Below the pieces are notes generated by a model. That model made no database searches. It was not told the origin of the DNA and saw only the letters and a list, made by a program, of their open reading frames with translations. A stretch of 64,000 nucleotides of DNA, from the NCBI RefSeq assembly GCF_018555685.1, contig NZ_JAFLWW010000016.1, positions 19,241 to 83,240 on the forward strand, given 5' to 3'. Origin of the DNA: Aminobacter anthyllidis. GTDB lineage: Bacteria; Pseudomonadota; Alphaproteobacteria; Rhizobiales; Rhizobiaceae. The translations under genes were made by a program, and so were the position numbers. Shown here piece by piece: positions 49,701 through 57,770 of the stretch. Every line of letters begins with the position of its first letter. Position 1 is the stretch's first letter.

Positions 49701-50040
49701 GGTGCAACACGCCGCGTTGCAAGAGCAGCAAGCCAGACAGGTCGCGCCAGCGCCGTTGGAACGGCACTTGGGCCAGACGCGCGAGGCCGAGGACAAGCTG
49801 ACGAGTACACTGCACAGGAGCAACCGCGTGAACAGCGGGGGCGTCATCATCAACACTGAACGTTACACAGCGCCGTTGAGACCAGCGAAAAGGCAAAGGA
49901 CTGACAATTCGCAAAGCCTCGCCATCGGGCGGCAGCCGAGCGACGCAAACACAACGTCCATCGGCCAAGCCTCCGATCAAGCCCGAGCGGACCTCATGGC
50001 TTCCTTCAGGAGCAGAGAGCGCTCCGACGCTGGGCGTTGA
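46732..50040 (+). CDS. C48 (Ulp1/XopD-type) SUMO-protease effector, Msi059/NopD-like, with repeats and VirD4-type tail
   Basis: 1102 residues from GTG at 46732 (an in-frame stop lies five codons upstream). Residues 55-125 hold two copies of NPEELLRLEQGFREVLQRRQ. The middle has three copies of NHLPPERVIINNE with LRPAERQRA, and two copies of a 65-residue module (SRLAPNTRAIYGRNLRRFSE). A SUMO-interacting-type motif VPVVDLTTSSD precedes the protease domain (about 770-960). Its catalytic residues are visible: His in THWSLLLVDR, Asp in YHYDSIQ, Gln in DMAQQK and Cys in FDCGVFVVDG. A fourth NNE-like repeat (VIINTE) follows. The end ARADLMASFRSRERSDAGR fits R-x7-R-x-R-x-R. Likely deSUMOylates plant proteins. 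No tts or vir box is seen close upstream. Confidence 0.88.
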   Translation: MDQRKNPSRVTALPQVQDAGLEEDQAVQARQVGVEQHLAEARRLFDQADESPTNPEELLRLEQGFREVLQRRQDDQVAEALRPLFDDRADEPPANPEELLRLEQGFREVLQRRQDDQAVSSFFSDPGMPAGPGDHNSIVADSFTAAGSGHAGVEAAAPPALAASQQQIRPWPDALDQGNHLPPERVIINNEHDTALLRPAERQRALNTPQAAAIQQPLSEIGNSGGRVPMQPPTQQLGELPLEGVPVQGTGSEHIGRLHAEAAPSARSEKPPAAIEDSINVSFAVPKGFSHGTQPVPDARVLEQVTSDSRLAPNTRAIYGRNLRRFSEALESRGLTIAGLDHDSRIKFAKRLFPGNRNLLSALLRVRDALDQGNHLPPERVIINNEHSTPLLRPAERQRALNTPQAAAIQQPLSEIGNSGGRVPMRRVAVPSKADAHVLEQVASDSRLAPYTRAVYGRNLRRFSEALERRGLTISGLDHDSRIEFAETLFPDSRNLTFALERVRDAECASDRSVTDAFAAAGSGHAGVQAAAPPVLAASQQQIRPSPDALDQGNHLPPERVIINNEHSTPLLRPAERQRAVDTPQAAAIQQPLSEIGNSGGRVPMQPPMQQLGELPLEGVPVQGTGSEHIGRLHAGAAPSARSEAPPAAIEDSINVSFAVPKDFSHGTQRVPDAMLSFLDRHGLLPDADKPEWNYEIKGHGYTARRPEEGNDVWLLHRGAIREAGAAAVPARAPGPALPATARLSDTHLGVPVVDLTTSSDAHIEALPSGSSNLPRGAVLGATQLLGDEHIQRDYEFLEQQLQQADPALAARTRLVDPSVSHLLRHMEQQDARGTLQSIYDRNAGPSDFLFVPVNNGVGIDRGTHWSLLLVDRRDPERAVAYHYDSIQQNEQRYNDAPARKLATRLDATLVTPDMAQQKNAFDCGVFVVDGTRELVRRLANEERPDQQLPLHLNYLVADRQALQNRLREGRLPHELAASPAEALAAAGSQVQHAALQEQQARQVAPAPLERHLGQTREAEDKLTSTLHRSNRVNSGGVIINTERYTAPLRPAKRQRTDNSQSLAIGRQPSDANTTSIGQASDQARADLMASFRSRERSDAGR

Positions 50041-50204
50041 GCTCGACGGCTAAGCAGAACAGCTCTTTTGGCGACGGAGAGGCTGATGCGATCTCCGGAC
50101 CGGTAGCTCTCGCCGTAATTGATCAGGCTGGCACTGTTGGAAGGCGATGTAGGCCTGGAACTCGCCGATGGCGGTCAGGAATTTGCGCATGTTCGGCTAG
50201 CTTA

Positions 50205-50746
50205 AACAGGGTCAGGGCCCAACACAAATCGCCCGCGATCTCGGCGTCTCACGCGGTACTGTCTATCAGGTGAGGAAGGGCAGGCTCATAACCCGTCTGA
50301 CGCCAGCGACATGCGAAGAGATCCAGACCCGCATGCTCGAGGTCTGCCAGAAGATCGCTGAGGACCACGGCTTGGTCATCGAGGGTGCAGGATGGCGCGG
50401 CACGGATACCGGCTTCTCCTTCGAGCCCGTGTTCCGCGTCAGCATTCCCGCTTCCGACGGCACCGCATTCAATCTCGAAAAAGACAGGTTCGAGTTCTTG
50501 GCAGAGCACTTCGGATTGGCCCCTTCGGACTTCGGACGCGAGTTCCGCACCGGAAGCGAACGGTTCCGGATCACCGGCATCGATCCAAAGCGGCCACGCT
50601 ACCCGATCTCAGCTGAGCGAATTCCCGACCGCAGAGGCTTCAAATTTGCCGCCGAAAACGTCGCCATGCTCCTCCAAGCCAAGGAGAACAAGCCGGGGGA
50701 TGTCACGTTGTCTGCATATACACGCGTTGAGACCTGCAGCCGCTGA
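50205..50746 (+). CDS. conserved-looking plasmid protein, possibly fused to a resolvase-type HTH and cut at the C-terminus
   Basis: From 50270 the frame gives 158 residues: TPATCEEIQTRMLEVCQKIA, GTDTGFSFEPVFRVSIPA, NLEKDRFEFLAEHFGL, FGREFRTGSERFRITGIDPK, then RGFKFAAENVAMLL. I do not recognise a function. In the same frame upstream, LKQGQGPTQIARDLGVSRGT ending TVYQV is a serine-recombinase C-terminal helix-turn-helix, so the start may derive from a resolvase relic. The last 15 codons fall inside the 73-bp IS repeat (50699-50770), so the natural C-terminus has been replaced. Confidence 0.45.
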
Positions 50747-50770
50747 TGTCAGCTGACCATGGCCACGGCT
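50699..50770. repeat. 73-bp repeat, copy 2 (end of the broken IS6 element)
   Basis: Same sequence as 45749-45821. Its right part overlaps the stop codon of the IS6-family transposase relic on the minus strand, so it marks that element's end. Confidence 0.85.
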
Positions 50771-51440
50771 TTCCATTCCGCCATGGCCTGCAGGCGGTGA
50801 ATATGTGTAGCGAGAGCGGAGCGTTTTGAGCGGGGCGGGTCGAAGAGATTGCGCAGAGCCGAGAAGATCGAAACGAAGCGTTGCAGTGCTCCTGGTGATC
50901 GGAAGCCTTGCATAATCCGCTCCCGTTTTCGCAGCGGCACATGCGAATTCTCGGCACGGTTGTTCAATCCCTTATGCGACCGATGCTCGACATCCGGCAT
51001 CACCTGTCGCCTGGCTGCTCCATAGGAGCGCAGCTTGTCGGTGATCATGCGCTTCGGCGCGACGCCTTGCTTCTTCAGCAGCCGCGTCAGCAAGCGCTTG
51101 GCCGCTTTGGTGTTGCGGCGGTTCTGGACGATCTCGTCGAGCACATAGCCATCCTGGTCAACGGCGCGCCACAACCAGTGTTTCCTGCCGGCGATGGTGA
51201 TGACGACCTCGTACATCGTTTCGGCTGTGCTGCTTGCGGCGCAAGCGGCGAGCGTAATGCGGACCGAACTTGACGCCCCACCGGCGGATTGTCTCATACG
51301 AAACCACGATCCCGCGCTCCAGCAGCATTTTCTCGACCAGACGCAAGGCTCAAAGGGAACCTGTAGTAGAGCCAGACCGCATTGGCGATGATCTGCGGCG
51401 GGAAACGATGGCGCTTGTAGCTGACGGTTACGGTGTTCAT
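50749..51440 (-). pseudogene. IS6-family transposase, frameshifted
   Basis: Starts MNTVTVSYKRHRFPPQIIAN near 51440, then shifts frame by one base near 51355 into RLVEKMLLERGIVVSYETIR, and again near 51230. The rest reads EVVITIAGRKHWLWRAVDQD, KRMITDKLRSYGAAR and HKGLNNRAENSHVPLRKRER. The first catalytic Asp region (WHLDE in relatives) is lost at the second break, so it cannot transpose. Confidence 0.9.
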
Positions 51441-51603
51441 GACATCGGGTCCATGCCGCAAATCCCTGAACGCGAGTTAAGTTGATAACGCCGCTGACGA
51501 TCATGGAAATGAGCCCCGCGCCGATGTTGATGTGGATTGAATCGTAATCGAATATTTCCAATTCCGACTTTAGCTAACCTTACCCTGAAATCCGATTCCT
51601 GCA

Positions 51604-51953
51604 TGTCGCTTAGCAGTTAACCGCAAGAATGCGCCTGTCACTTGGCAGTTAATAATGAGAATAGCTTTTCAACGATTTCAATGAGATAGCCGCGCACTTA
51701 ATTTGAGAATGTGCACTTAACTTGATAATCGAGCCGGGTCATTCGCATTTAACGTGAGAATCAGCGTCAGCAATGTGGCGGAGTTCAATCTGCTGAGGAA
51801 GGCGGATGAACTTCAATGAATGCGCGGCCTTCGCGCTAATTACGATGGCAGTTGAATTGAGAATCCGAGCTTCGCCATTCTCACAATTAACGGCACAACA
51901 TGACTGAAACGACCGCATTCTCGCAATTAACTGGCAAGCGACAACTGGCAATC
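51604..51953. repeat. end-repeat array of an unidentified mobile element (right array)
   Basis: Iterated copies of a motif whose core is TTAA, 3-5 bases, GAGAAT. Two long forms start TGTCGCTTAGCAGTTAA (51604) and TGTCACTTGGCAGTTAATAA (51636). Shorter forms lie near 51695, 51717, 51747 and 51855. Inverted forms lie near 51885 and 51924-51953, the last reading TTGTCGCTTGCCAGTTAATT on the minus strand. The long form equals the one at 43138. Multiple sub-terminal sites are typical of IS21- or Tn7-like ends; no matching transposase is present. Confidence 0.65.
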
Positions 51954-52520
51954 CCAGATCGGCAAAATGCTGCAACAGTGCCTCTGGCTCGCTCGCCACC
52001 TTCTCCCAGCTGCGCTATGCCGATTTCGAAATCAATCTGGCCGCAGGCCTTGAGGACTCCCTGATCAGGGCGTTCGACCCCCTTGGAACGGCCGCGAAAG
52101 AGGGCAGCCCATCACCGAGGAAGCCGAACGCGAGGAGGCCGAGGAGACCGAAGCCGAACCAACAGATGCCGCGCTGGCCGACGATATCCAGCCAGAGGCG
52201 AGGGCATCTGCTACGGCCTTGGCGACCTTCACCGTCGTGCTGGGGCCGACCTATTACGACAAGGGCTTCCTGAATCCAGGGGTCGAAGCCAGCCGTCACC
52301 TCGGAAAGGACGGCGATCCGATACGAATCCTTTTCGACGACGGCAGCGAACCTGTGATCTCAAGGATCGATCAACCGGACGGCCAATCGAACTGGCGCTG
52401 TCCGGGTTGTCGGCCGAAACCAGCAGATCGCCACCTGGTTTCAGAGACGCTTCAAGGAAGGTGACACCGTTCAGGGTCGCGTGCTCGACCCTCACAGCAT
52501 CCTGCTCCTCGCGCCGTAAG
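51954..52520 (+). pseudogene. unidentified conserved gene, two frameshifts
   Basis: Successive frames give LRYADFEINLAAGLEDSLIR with AFDP, then PITEEAEREEAEETEAE, FTVVLGPTYYDKGFLNPGVE, DGDPIRILFDDGSEPVISRI, then RVVGRNQQIATWFQRRFKEG and VLDPHSILLLAP with a stop at 52518. Frame changes lie near 52080 and 52375. The first part resembles the end of a GIY-YIG-like domain followed by an acidic linker, but I am not certain. It begins right at the end-repeat array. Confidence 0.5.
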
Positions 52521-52679
52521 TTGCCCGTTAGCCCATTGTTGACACGGCGAACGCATTCTGTCGACCGATTCCGCGACATCGGACGGCTGGAGACCAATAT
52601 CCGTCACATAGCCGACATCACCAAGTCATCGTTTCCGTGTATCATGCGAGAAATCAGAAAATTCTTTGGAGGCGACGCC

Positions 52680-52922
52680 ATGGCATACGAGCGCGAGCCC
52701 ACGCTTGACGAAATCCTGAACGAACCGATCATCCGCAAAATTATGGCCGTCGACGGCTACTCCTCGGACGACATCCGATATTTGATGGGCCAGGCTGGCG
52801 CACGGAATCCCTTCGAGAAAGTCCTGAAGCCCACCAACAACGAAGTGGCCTCGCAGAGGCTCCCCTATTCGGCGACGGCAGCACACTCTGCTTGCTACCT
52901 GCCGTCGGAATGCCGACAATGA
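52680..52922 (+). CDS. small plasmid protein, possibly C-terminally altered
   Basis: 80 residues from an ATG with TTTGGAGG upstream. MAYEREPTLDEILNEPIIRK and VDGYSSDDIRYLMGQAG resemble short conserved proteins of rhizobial plasmids with a -DE-LN-P- helix. The last 40 residues (after GARNPFEK) do not fit that pattern and may be read-through into unrelated DNA. Function unknown. From 52923 to 53239 I see no gene, only an inverted repeat GATATCAGG/CCTGATATC around 53153-53197. Confidence 0.5.
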   Translation: MAYEREPTLDEILNEPIIRKIMAVDGYSSDDIRYLMGQAGARNPFEKVLKPTNNEVASQRLPYSATAAHSACYLPSECRQ

Positions 52923-53239
52923 CTTCAACTGCAGGGATCCTACCGGCAGGGCCTCATAGGCCGCTTTGTATCGAATCAATTTTGCCCAAACCGCACTTCG
53001 TATCCCGCTCGTTTCAACTGCGCCGCGCGTGGATGTTTGAGCCGTCGCTCATTAGCCTCATGCCGGTCATCTGCTCGATCTCGATTTCGACGTCCCGCAG
53101 GCGGGGCGCTGTCACGTTATCTGAGGTTGGACGTGAAGGGACCGCTGACAGGGATATCAGGCGAGCCGGCCCGGGATGCGACCCCTGATATCGGCGATGT
53201 CACGTCAACTAACTTGCGGTCAGCTTTTTGGAGGAGAGA

Positions 53240-53343
53240 GCGACGGCATGAACGCTTCGCCCATCGGATAGAACCCGCTGGATAGCCTCGATTGAGCACA
53301 CCTCGTCGCCCACTACGAGAACGGTTGCGAGCGGGTTCGTCAT
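53240..53343 (-). pseudogene. hoxA (hydrogenase response regulator) N-terminal stub
   Basis: From ATG at 53343 the minus strand reads MTNPLATVLVVGDEVCSIEA and IQRVLSDG, the first strand and helix of a receiver domain (VLVVDDE in HoxA/HupR; the second Asp is Gly here). It fails after about 30 codons. It follows the hypX relic by 12 bases, the order hoxX(hypX)-hoxA known from hup/hyp clusters. Confidence 0.6.
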
Positions 53344-53355
53344 CGCATGGTGCTC

Positions 53356-53638
53356 CTACGGTCTGTAGTGGTCGGCGTTCGCGCGGTGGACAGCGAGCGT
53401 GACGGGCGTACGGGACTTGGGCGTCTTGTGGATAAAATTGTAGCGCGCCACGTGATAGCTCGGGTCGAAGCCGTAGAAATTGCGCCGCATCCGCCGCAGT
53501 TCCTCTTCCCGATAGGCGGCAAGCGGTTTCTCGGCCTCGTCGCGAGCGCGGCGCGCCCGTTTGGCAGCAATCCGCCGGGCAAGATCGGGAGAGGCCGCGA
53601 GTTCGGCGGCAGCGCGGAGCAGTTCCCAGGGTTCTGTT
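53356..53638 (-). pseudogene. hypX/hoxX C-terminal fragment
   Basis: The minus strand reads PDLARRIAAKRARRARDEAE, KPLAAYREEELRRMRRNFYG, FDPSYHVARYNFIHKTPKSR, TPVTLAVHR to a TAG at 53356. The NFYGFDPSYH-ARYNFI-K-PKSRTP ending is characteristic of HypX/HoxX. The upstream part is cut off by the IS6-family element at 53630. Confidence 0.7.
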
Positions 53639-54457
53639 GCAAATTTTTGTTGAACTGAAGCAAGAAGAGATGGCGGGCGGTGCTTATGCGGCGGCGAGGG
53701 TATCGAACTGCTCGGCCAATGACGGATTTGGGTTGAAGGCGAACCTCGCCTGTCGTTTGCGCATCATGTGAAGCATTTCGATGCCGTCGAGGATGATGCT
53801 TGCGGCTGCGGGAGATTTGAAGCCGAGCATCGGCCGAACACGGCGCTTGATCCGCCGATGGTCCTGCTCGATCCGGTTGTTCAAGTATTGGCTTTGGCGG
53901 ATTCGGATCGGCTTCGGTCGGCGCCTGCAGCGATCCTGCAATCGATGTGTCGTATCGCAGGAAACGATCGCCTCCTGGTTGGTCTGGCTACCATCGATGA
54001 CGACACGATCGGGACGCCCATGGCGCTCCAGCGCTTTCCTGAAGAGACGCTTGGCCGCCGGCAAATCCCGATGTTCGCTGAAATAGAATTCGACCGTGTC
54101 GCCGACGCTGTCGATAGCGCGGTAGAGATACATCCACTGCCCTCGGACCTTGATGTAGGTTTCATCAACATGCCATTTGCCGGTCGCTGCGCGCTTGCGC
54201 CGGTTGAAGCGCTCCAGCAGCAAGGGCGAGAAGTGAACAACCCAGCGATGGATCGTCGAATGATCAACGCTAATGCCACGCTCGGCCATCATCTCCTTCA
54301 AATCGCGCAGGCTCAGTCCATATGCCAGATACCAGCGAACGCACACCAGGATGACCGATCGGTCGAAATGCCGGCCTCTGAACATCACAAACCTCCTAAA
54401 AAAATGTCGGAGGTCACTTGCCAGACAACCCGTAACGAAAAAGTTTGCAACAGAACC
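53630..54457. mobile_element. complete IS6-family insertion sequence
   Basis: 828 bp bounded by perfect 14-bp inverted repeats (GGTTCTGTTGCAAA at the left, TTTGCAACAGAACC at the right), IS26-like in sequence, with one intact transposase. The flanking 8 bases do not match, so no target duplication remains; this is common for IS6 elements that have formed co-integrates or deletions. Confidence 0.95.
53684..54388 (-). CDS. IS6-family transposase
   Basis: 234 residues, full length. HTH region LSLRDLKEMMAERGISVDHS and TIHRWV; DDE catalytic core with Asp in WHVDETYIKVRGQW, Asp in RVVIDGSQTNQEA and Glu in NNRIEQDHRRIKRR. No stop or frameshift, so the element may be active. It differs from the broken IS6 copy at 50.7-51.4 kb. 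Confidence 0.95.
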   Translation of the reverse strand: MMFRGRHFDRSVILVCVRWYLAYGLSLRDLKEMMAERGISVDHSTIHRWVVHFSPLLLERFNRRKRAATGKWHVDETYIKVRGQWMYLYRAIDSVGDTVEFYFSEHRDLPAAKRLFRKALERHGRPDRVVIDGSQTNQEAIVSCDTTHRLQDRCRRRPKPIRIRQSQYLNNRIEQDHRRIKRRVRPMLGFKSPAAASIILDGIEMLHMMRKRQARFAFNPNPSLAEQFDTLAAA

Positions 54458-54508
54458 CCTAGCACTGCATGGACAATCCCAAAACCCGCTCGGCTGGCTT
54501 AAGCAACG

Positions 54509-55204
54509 CTATGCGTTGGACGGTACTTCATCCTCCAAGTGATGAGCCGGCAGCCCAGTGGGGATGTCGCCGGTCAGCAGCTTCTCCTTCGACAGTAGCC
54601 CCGCGTCCTCGAGCGCCTCGAAATCCGGCAGCTGGCGCAGCGTGTCGAGCCCGAACTGCGACAGAAAATTTTTGGTCGTCACATAGGTATAAGGCGCCCC
54701 CGGCTGCGGGCTGCGCGGCCCCGAGGCGATCAGCTCCTGCGCGCGCAGCACGCCGATCAGATCGCGCGAAACCTCCTTGCCGAAGAAGGAAGAAAGCTCG
54801 CCACGGGTGATCGGCTGGAAGTAAGCTATGCACATCAGCACGAGAGCCTCGGATTGCGACAGTTCTTTTGCCCCCTCGCCCGCTGCCGTGCCGAAGGCGG
54901 CGCGGATGGCGTCGCCAAAAATTTTCTTGGTCCGGTGTTGCCAGCCGCCGGCGACCGCGACCAGCTCGTAGGGGCGACCGGCGAGCTCGGCGCGGATGTC
55001 GTCGATGATCAGCTCGAGATTGCAGTTCCTTCCCACCACCCGCGCGAGGACACTGCGTGTCACCGGTTCGCTGGCGGAAAAAATCACCGCTTCGACGCGG
55101 CCCATCCATTCGCGCCAGCGCAGCTCGGCCGGCAGATGTTCCAACTCGGTATCCAGCAAAGCCGGCTGAACGTTTGGCTTCCGGCGGGCGGACGCTTCGC
55201 TCAT
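54509..55204 (-). CDS. scpB: ScpB-like segregation/condensation protein
   Basis: 231 residues. ELRWREWMGRVEAVIFSASE, VTRSVLARVVGRNCNLELII and DDIRAELAGRPYELVAVAGG form the first winged helix; LSQSEALVLMCIAYFQPITR, GELSSFFGKEV and AGAPYTYVTTKNFLSQF-type segments the second. Chromosomal ScpB works with ScpA and SMC in condensin. This plasmid copy has no scpA beside it. It is coupled to the DUF1403 gene upstream (2 bases apart), and both lie downstream of repABC, so a plasmid maintenance role is plausible. Confidence 0.85.
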   Translation of the reverse strand: MSEASARRKPNVQPALLDTELEHLPAELRWREWMGRVEAVIFSASEPVTRSVLARVVGRNCNLELIIDDIRAELAGRPYELVAVAGGWQHRTKKIFGDAIRAAFGTAAGEGAKELSQSEALVLMCIAYFQPITRGELSSFFGKEVSRDLIGVLRAQELIASGPRSPQPGAPYTYVTTKNFLSQFGLDTLRQLPDFEALEDAGLLSKEKLLTGDIPTGLPAHHLEDEVPSNA

Positions 55205-55206
55205 CG

Positions 55207-56166
55207 CTACAGCCCGAACAGCCGGAATGTGGGGCGGCCGGAGAGTTCGCGCACGGCCTCCAGTTGCTGCAGCCGTTCGAACAGCCGCCGCGATGCAAAG
55301 CGCGACAGATTTTTCGTCATCAGCGATCCGGAGACGGCGTCTTCACTGAGTAGCAGAAAGATTACGTCGCCGGCGCCTTTGGCGCGCAGTTTTGGCGCCA
55401 CCGCCAGGAGTTTTTCGGCCCGGCGCGACAGCTCGGCGGCCAACCGACAGGCGTCCGCGGCGGCCGCAACGAGCGCGACGCAAACCGCCCGCTCAAAATT
55501 CTTGTCCCCGGGCCGGATGCGCCGGCCACCGGCCTCGCGGCGAAAAGCCGGACCAAAGGCCTGCGCCATCAACAGGGGCAGCGGCCGCGGCCAGCGCAGG
55601 CGTTGCGCCAGCACCAGATCGGAGAGCCACCACGCAAAAAGCTCGCAGTCGGGGCGTAAGGCGACGACGTGACCGGCGAGCGCCGCGGCGGCAAACGGCG
55701 CCGGCCGCTGCAACCCCGCCAGTTTTTCGATCTCCGTGCAAAGGTCGGCGAGAGCCGCGCCGTCCCAATGGAGCCCTAGTTGGTCAGCGATCTTTTCGAG
55801 CCGATCGGAGTCGGCGACAGGCGGCTGGACGGACAACCGCCGCCAGGCGCCGAAGATCGCGCCGGCGGGACCGGGATCGGCGCCGGCCGGGCGCAGGTAC
55901 CAGGCGTCGCGCAAGGCGGCCTCGTCCTCTGAACGGCCGGCGAGCTGCATGCTGGCGGCGGCACCGCGAAGCGCCAGCCGATGCCGCCAGGCCCCGGCCC
56001 AATCAGCCTGCCCCCGCGCGAGGCTGTCGAGCGCACCCAGGGCGGCCCCGGCCTGGAAGGCGGCGTCGGCATCGCTCGGCGCGCGCCCGGCTGCAAGCGC
56101 CCAGGCCGGGACGGTCGGCGGCACGTTGGGGGCCGGGCTGGCGGTCGCGGGATCGAGGCGAATCAT
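55207..56166 (-). CDS. DUF1403-family protein
   Basis: 319 residues, Ala- and Arg-rich, predicted all-helical: PAWALAAGRAPSDADAAFQA, GAALGALDSLARGQADWAGA, DEAALRDAWYLRP, LRWPRPLPLLMAQAFGPAFR and VSGSLMTKNLSRFASRRLFE (winged-helix-like near the C-terminus). The family has no known biochemical role. It is translationally coupled to scpB. Its decayed paralogue is at 13240-13910, so the plasmid has carried at least two such modules. Confidence 0.85.
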   Translation of the reverse strand: MIRLDPATASPAPNVPPTVPAWALAAGRAPSDADAAFQAGAALGALDSLARGQADWAGAWRHRLALRGAAASMQLAGRSEDEAALRDAWYLRPAGADPGPAGAIFGAWRRLSVQPPVADSDRLEKIADQLGLHWDGAALADLCTEIEKLAGLQRPAPFAAAALAGHVVALRPDCELFAWWLSDLVLAQRLRWPRPLPLLMAQAFGPAFRREAGGRRIRPGDKNFERAVCVALVAAAADACRLAAELSRRAEKLLAVAPKLRAKGAGDVIFLLLSEDAVSGSLMTKNLSRFASRRLFERLQQLEAVRELSGRPTFRLFGL

Positions 56167-56506
56167 GCCTGCGAGGTTAAAGCTGCCGTGCGCTTAGTGC
56201 CACAAATTTCGCCTCAAAACGCACAGCCTGTCGCAGACGTAAAACGAACGATAATCTTGCATTGGCGAAATCTTGGAAGCGAATCCAAAGACCAAGGATC
56301 GCTAATTAATTCATCCCGAAAATCTACGCGGGCTAAAGATTCGCCCTAGGAGAGGAGCGCCCGGCCCCTCCCCTCTTCCGGTAGAAAAACCCGTAGCCGG
56401 ATCGTCGGATTTGTCGGCCGCTGGGCGGGACGCTCTGTGCGTATCTATCATCGTCGGCGCCTCTAAATACTGCCCAGCGCGCTCGTCAAGCGGGGCCTCG
56501 CATCTC
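56167..56506. other. intergenic stretch between repC and the DUF1403 gene
   Basis: 340 bases downstream of repC and upstream of DUF1403-scpB, thus a likely site for the latter's promoter. It is locally AT-rich around 56240-56330. No gene, terminator or repeated motif seen. Confidence 0.4.
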
Positions 56507-57712
56507 TCATCCGGCCATCCTCGCCGTCACGCCATTCGCCTTTAGTGCCGCCATCAGCATCGGTCCCACGGAAAACTGCCCCGCCCTCGCCTTTTCGGTC
56601 AAAACCCGCAGATAACCGCCGGCCGAGTTGATATGCTGCGCCCGTTGCAAGATGCAGGCAACCACAATGGCGGCGACCTCCTGGCCCATCTCATGGCAAG
56701 CCTCCTCGTATGCTGAGGGCGAAATACCAAGGTAGCCTCTCACCTGGGCCGCGGTAATCATCAAATCGCGCCAGTTTCCGATCCCGTGCACGGCGTAGTC
56801 TGAAATTTCGGGGCACGCTTTCAGCACCAGCCCTATTGGATAGCTTTTCAGCTTCTCATCGGTTCGCTGCCTTGGCTCGACCGCCGCCCTGCTTTGGTCG
56901 GAAGCTGGTTCAAATACAAGAATGGAGTCTGTGTTTGAATCCGATTGCTGCCGCTCATTTTGGGACTCATTGGCGCTAGGATTCGTAGAATTCATGAAGT
57001 TTTCCAGCATGATATCCACTTCGTCATGAAGTCTGGTCAAGTCGGCAACAATTGCCTCCAGTTCGGACAGCGCTGCCCGCCGGGGGATTGCATCTACAAC
57101 GGCTCTAAACCGTCTCCAGACGGCTCCCCAGTCGCCAGGAACGCCCTCCTCGATCGCCGCCTCGACAAGTTTGTGGATGTCGCGACGATGGAGCGTAATC
57201 CGCTCCCTCATTAACTTGAGCGCCAGGCTGTCGGCGCGCACCTGCTCGGCAGCATGCTGAAACTCAGCGGCCCGTGCCAGCAGCGGCGCCAGCGAGAACC
57301 CGAACGCTTCCTCAATCGCACCACCCTTTCCCTTCCGGGCGAACCTTTTGCCGTTTGGACTGTCCCGACGGACGACAAGGCCGCAACTCACCAGCTCGGC
57401 CAAGTGTCGCCGCAATGTGGAACTGGGCATGCCGTGCGTGCGAAGCGACAGCTGCGCATTCGAAGGAAAGACCATCAGGCCGTTTTCCTCACTGATTTGG
57501 TCGTCCGGATAGAAAGACAAGAGCCCGCTCAGCACGGCCAGAGCGCGGTCTCCCACACCTACGACAGTCTTGCCTTCGCACAACCAACGATAGACCTGCC
57601 ATTTTTCGACAAGAGCCCCGTCCGGAATCTCTCGTGATGCCGCATTCGCTTGCACCAAGGCAAGCGTCATCGGCCGCCGCCCAAAGGGCGTCGTCGCGTA
57701 TCCACTCTCCAT
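56507..57712 (-). CDS. repC: replication initiator RepC
   Basis: About 401 residues from the ATG at 57712, with AAAGGTGAGGG just upstream; a GTG three codons earlier is open. The RepC body is clear: TTPFGRRPMTLALVQANAAS, KWQVYRWLCEGKTVVGVGDR, FPSNAQLSLRTHGMPSSTLR (winged-helix DNA binding), and C-terminal GYLGISPSAYEEACHEMG. In repABC plasmids RepC initiates replication at an origin inside its own gene. Separated from repB by the 154-base inc region encoding the antisense RNA. Confidence 0.95.
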   Translation of the reverse strand: MESGYATTPFGRRPMTLALVQANAASREIPDGALVEKWQVYRWLCEGKTVVGVGDRALAVLSGLLSFYPDDQISEENGLMVFPSNAQLSLRTHGMPSSTLRRHLAELVSCGLVVRRDSPNGKRFARKGKGGAIEEAFGFSLAPLLARAAEFQHAAEQVRADSLALKLMRERITLHRRDIHKLVEAAIEEGVPGDWGAVWRRFRAVVDAIPRRAALSELEAIVADLTRLHDEVDIMLENFMNSTNPSANESQNERQQSDSNTDSILVFEPASDQSRAAVEPRQRTDEKLKSYPIGLVLKACPEISDYAVHGIGNWRDLMITAAQVRGYLGISPSAYEEACHEMGQEVAAIVVACILQRAQHINSAGGYLRVLTEKARAGQFSVGPMLMAALKANGVTARMAG

Positions 57713-57770
57713 TTCCCTCACCTTTCAATCAGGCAAAAGAAATCAGCTCGCCGAAACGGCGCCACGACTC

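Noticed and set aside
53153..53197. Inverted repeat GATATCAGG/CCTGATATC as an IS end or terminator
   Set aside because: The loop is long (about 26 bases), there is no T-run, and no adjacent element or gene end matches.
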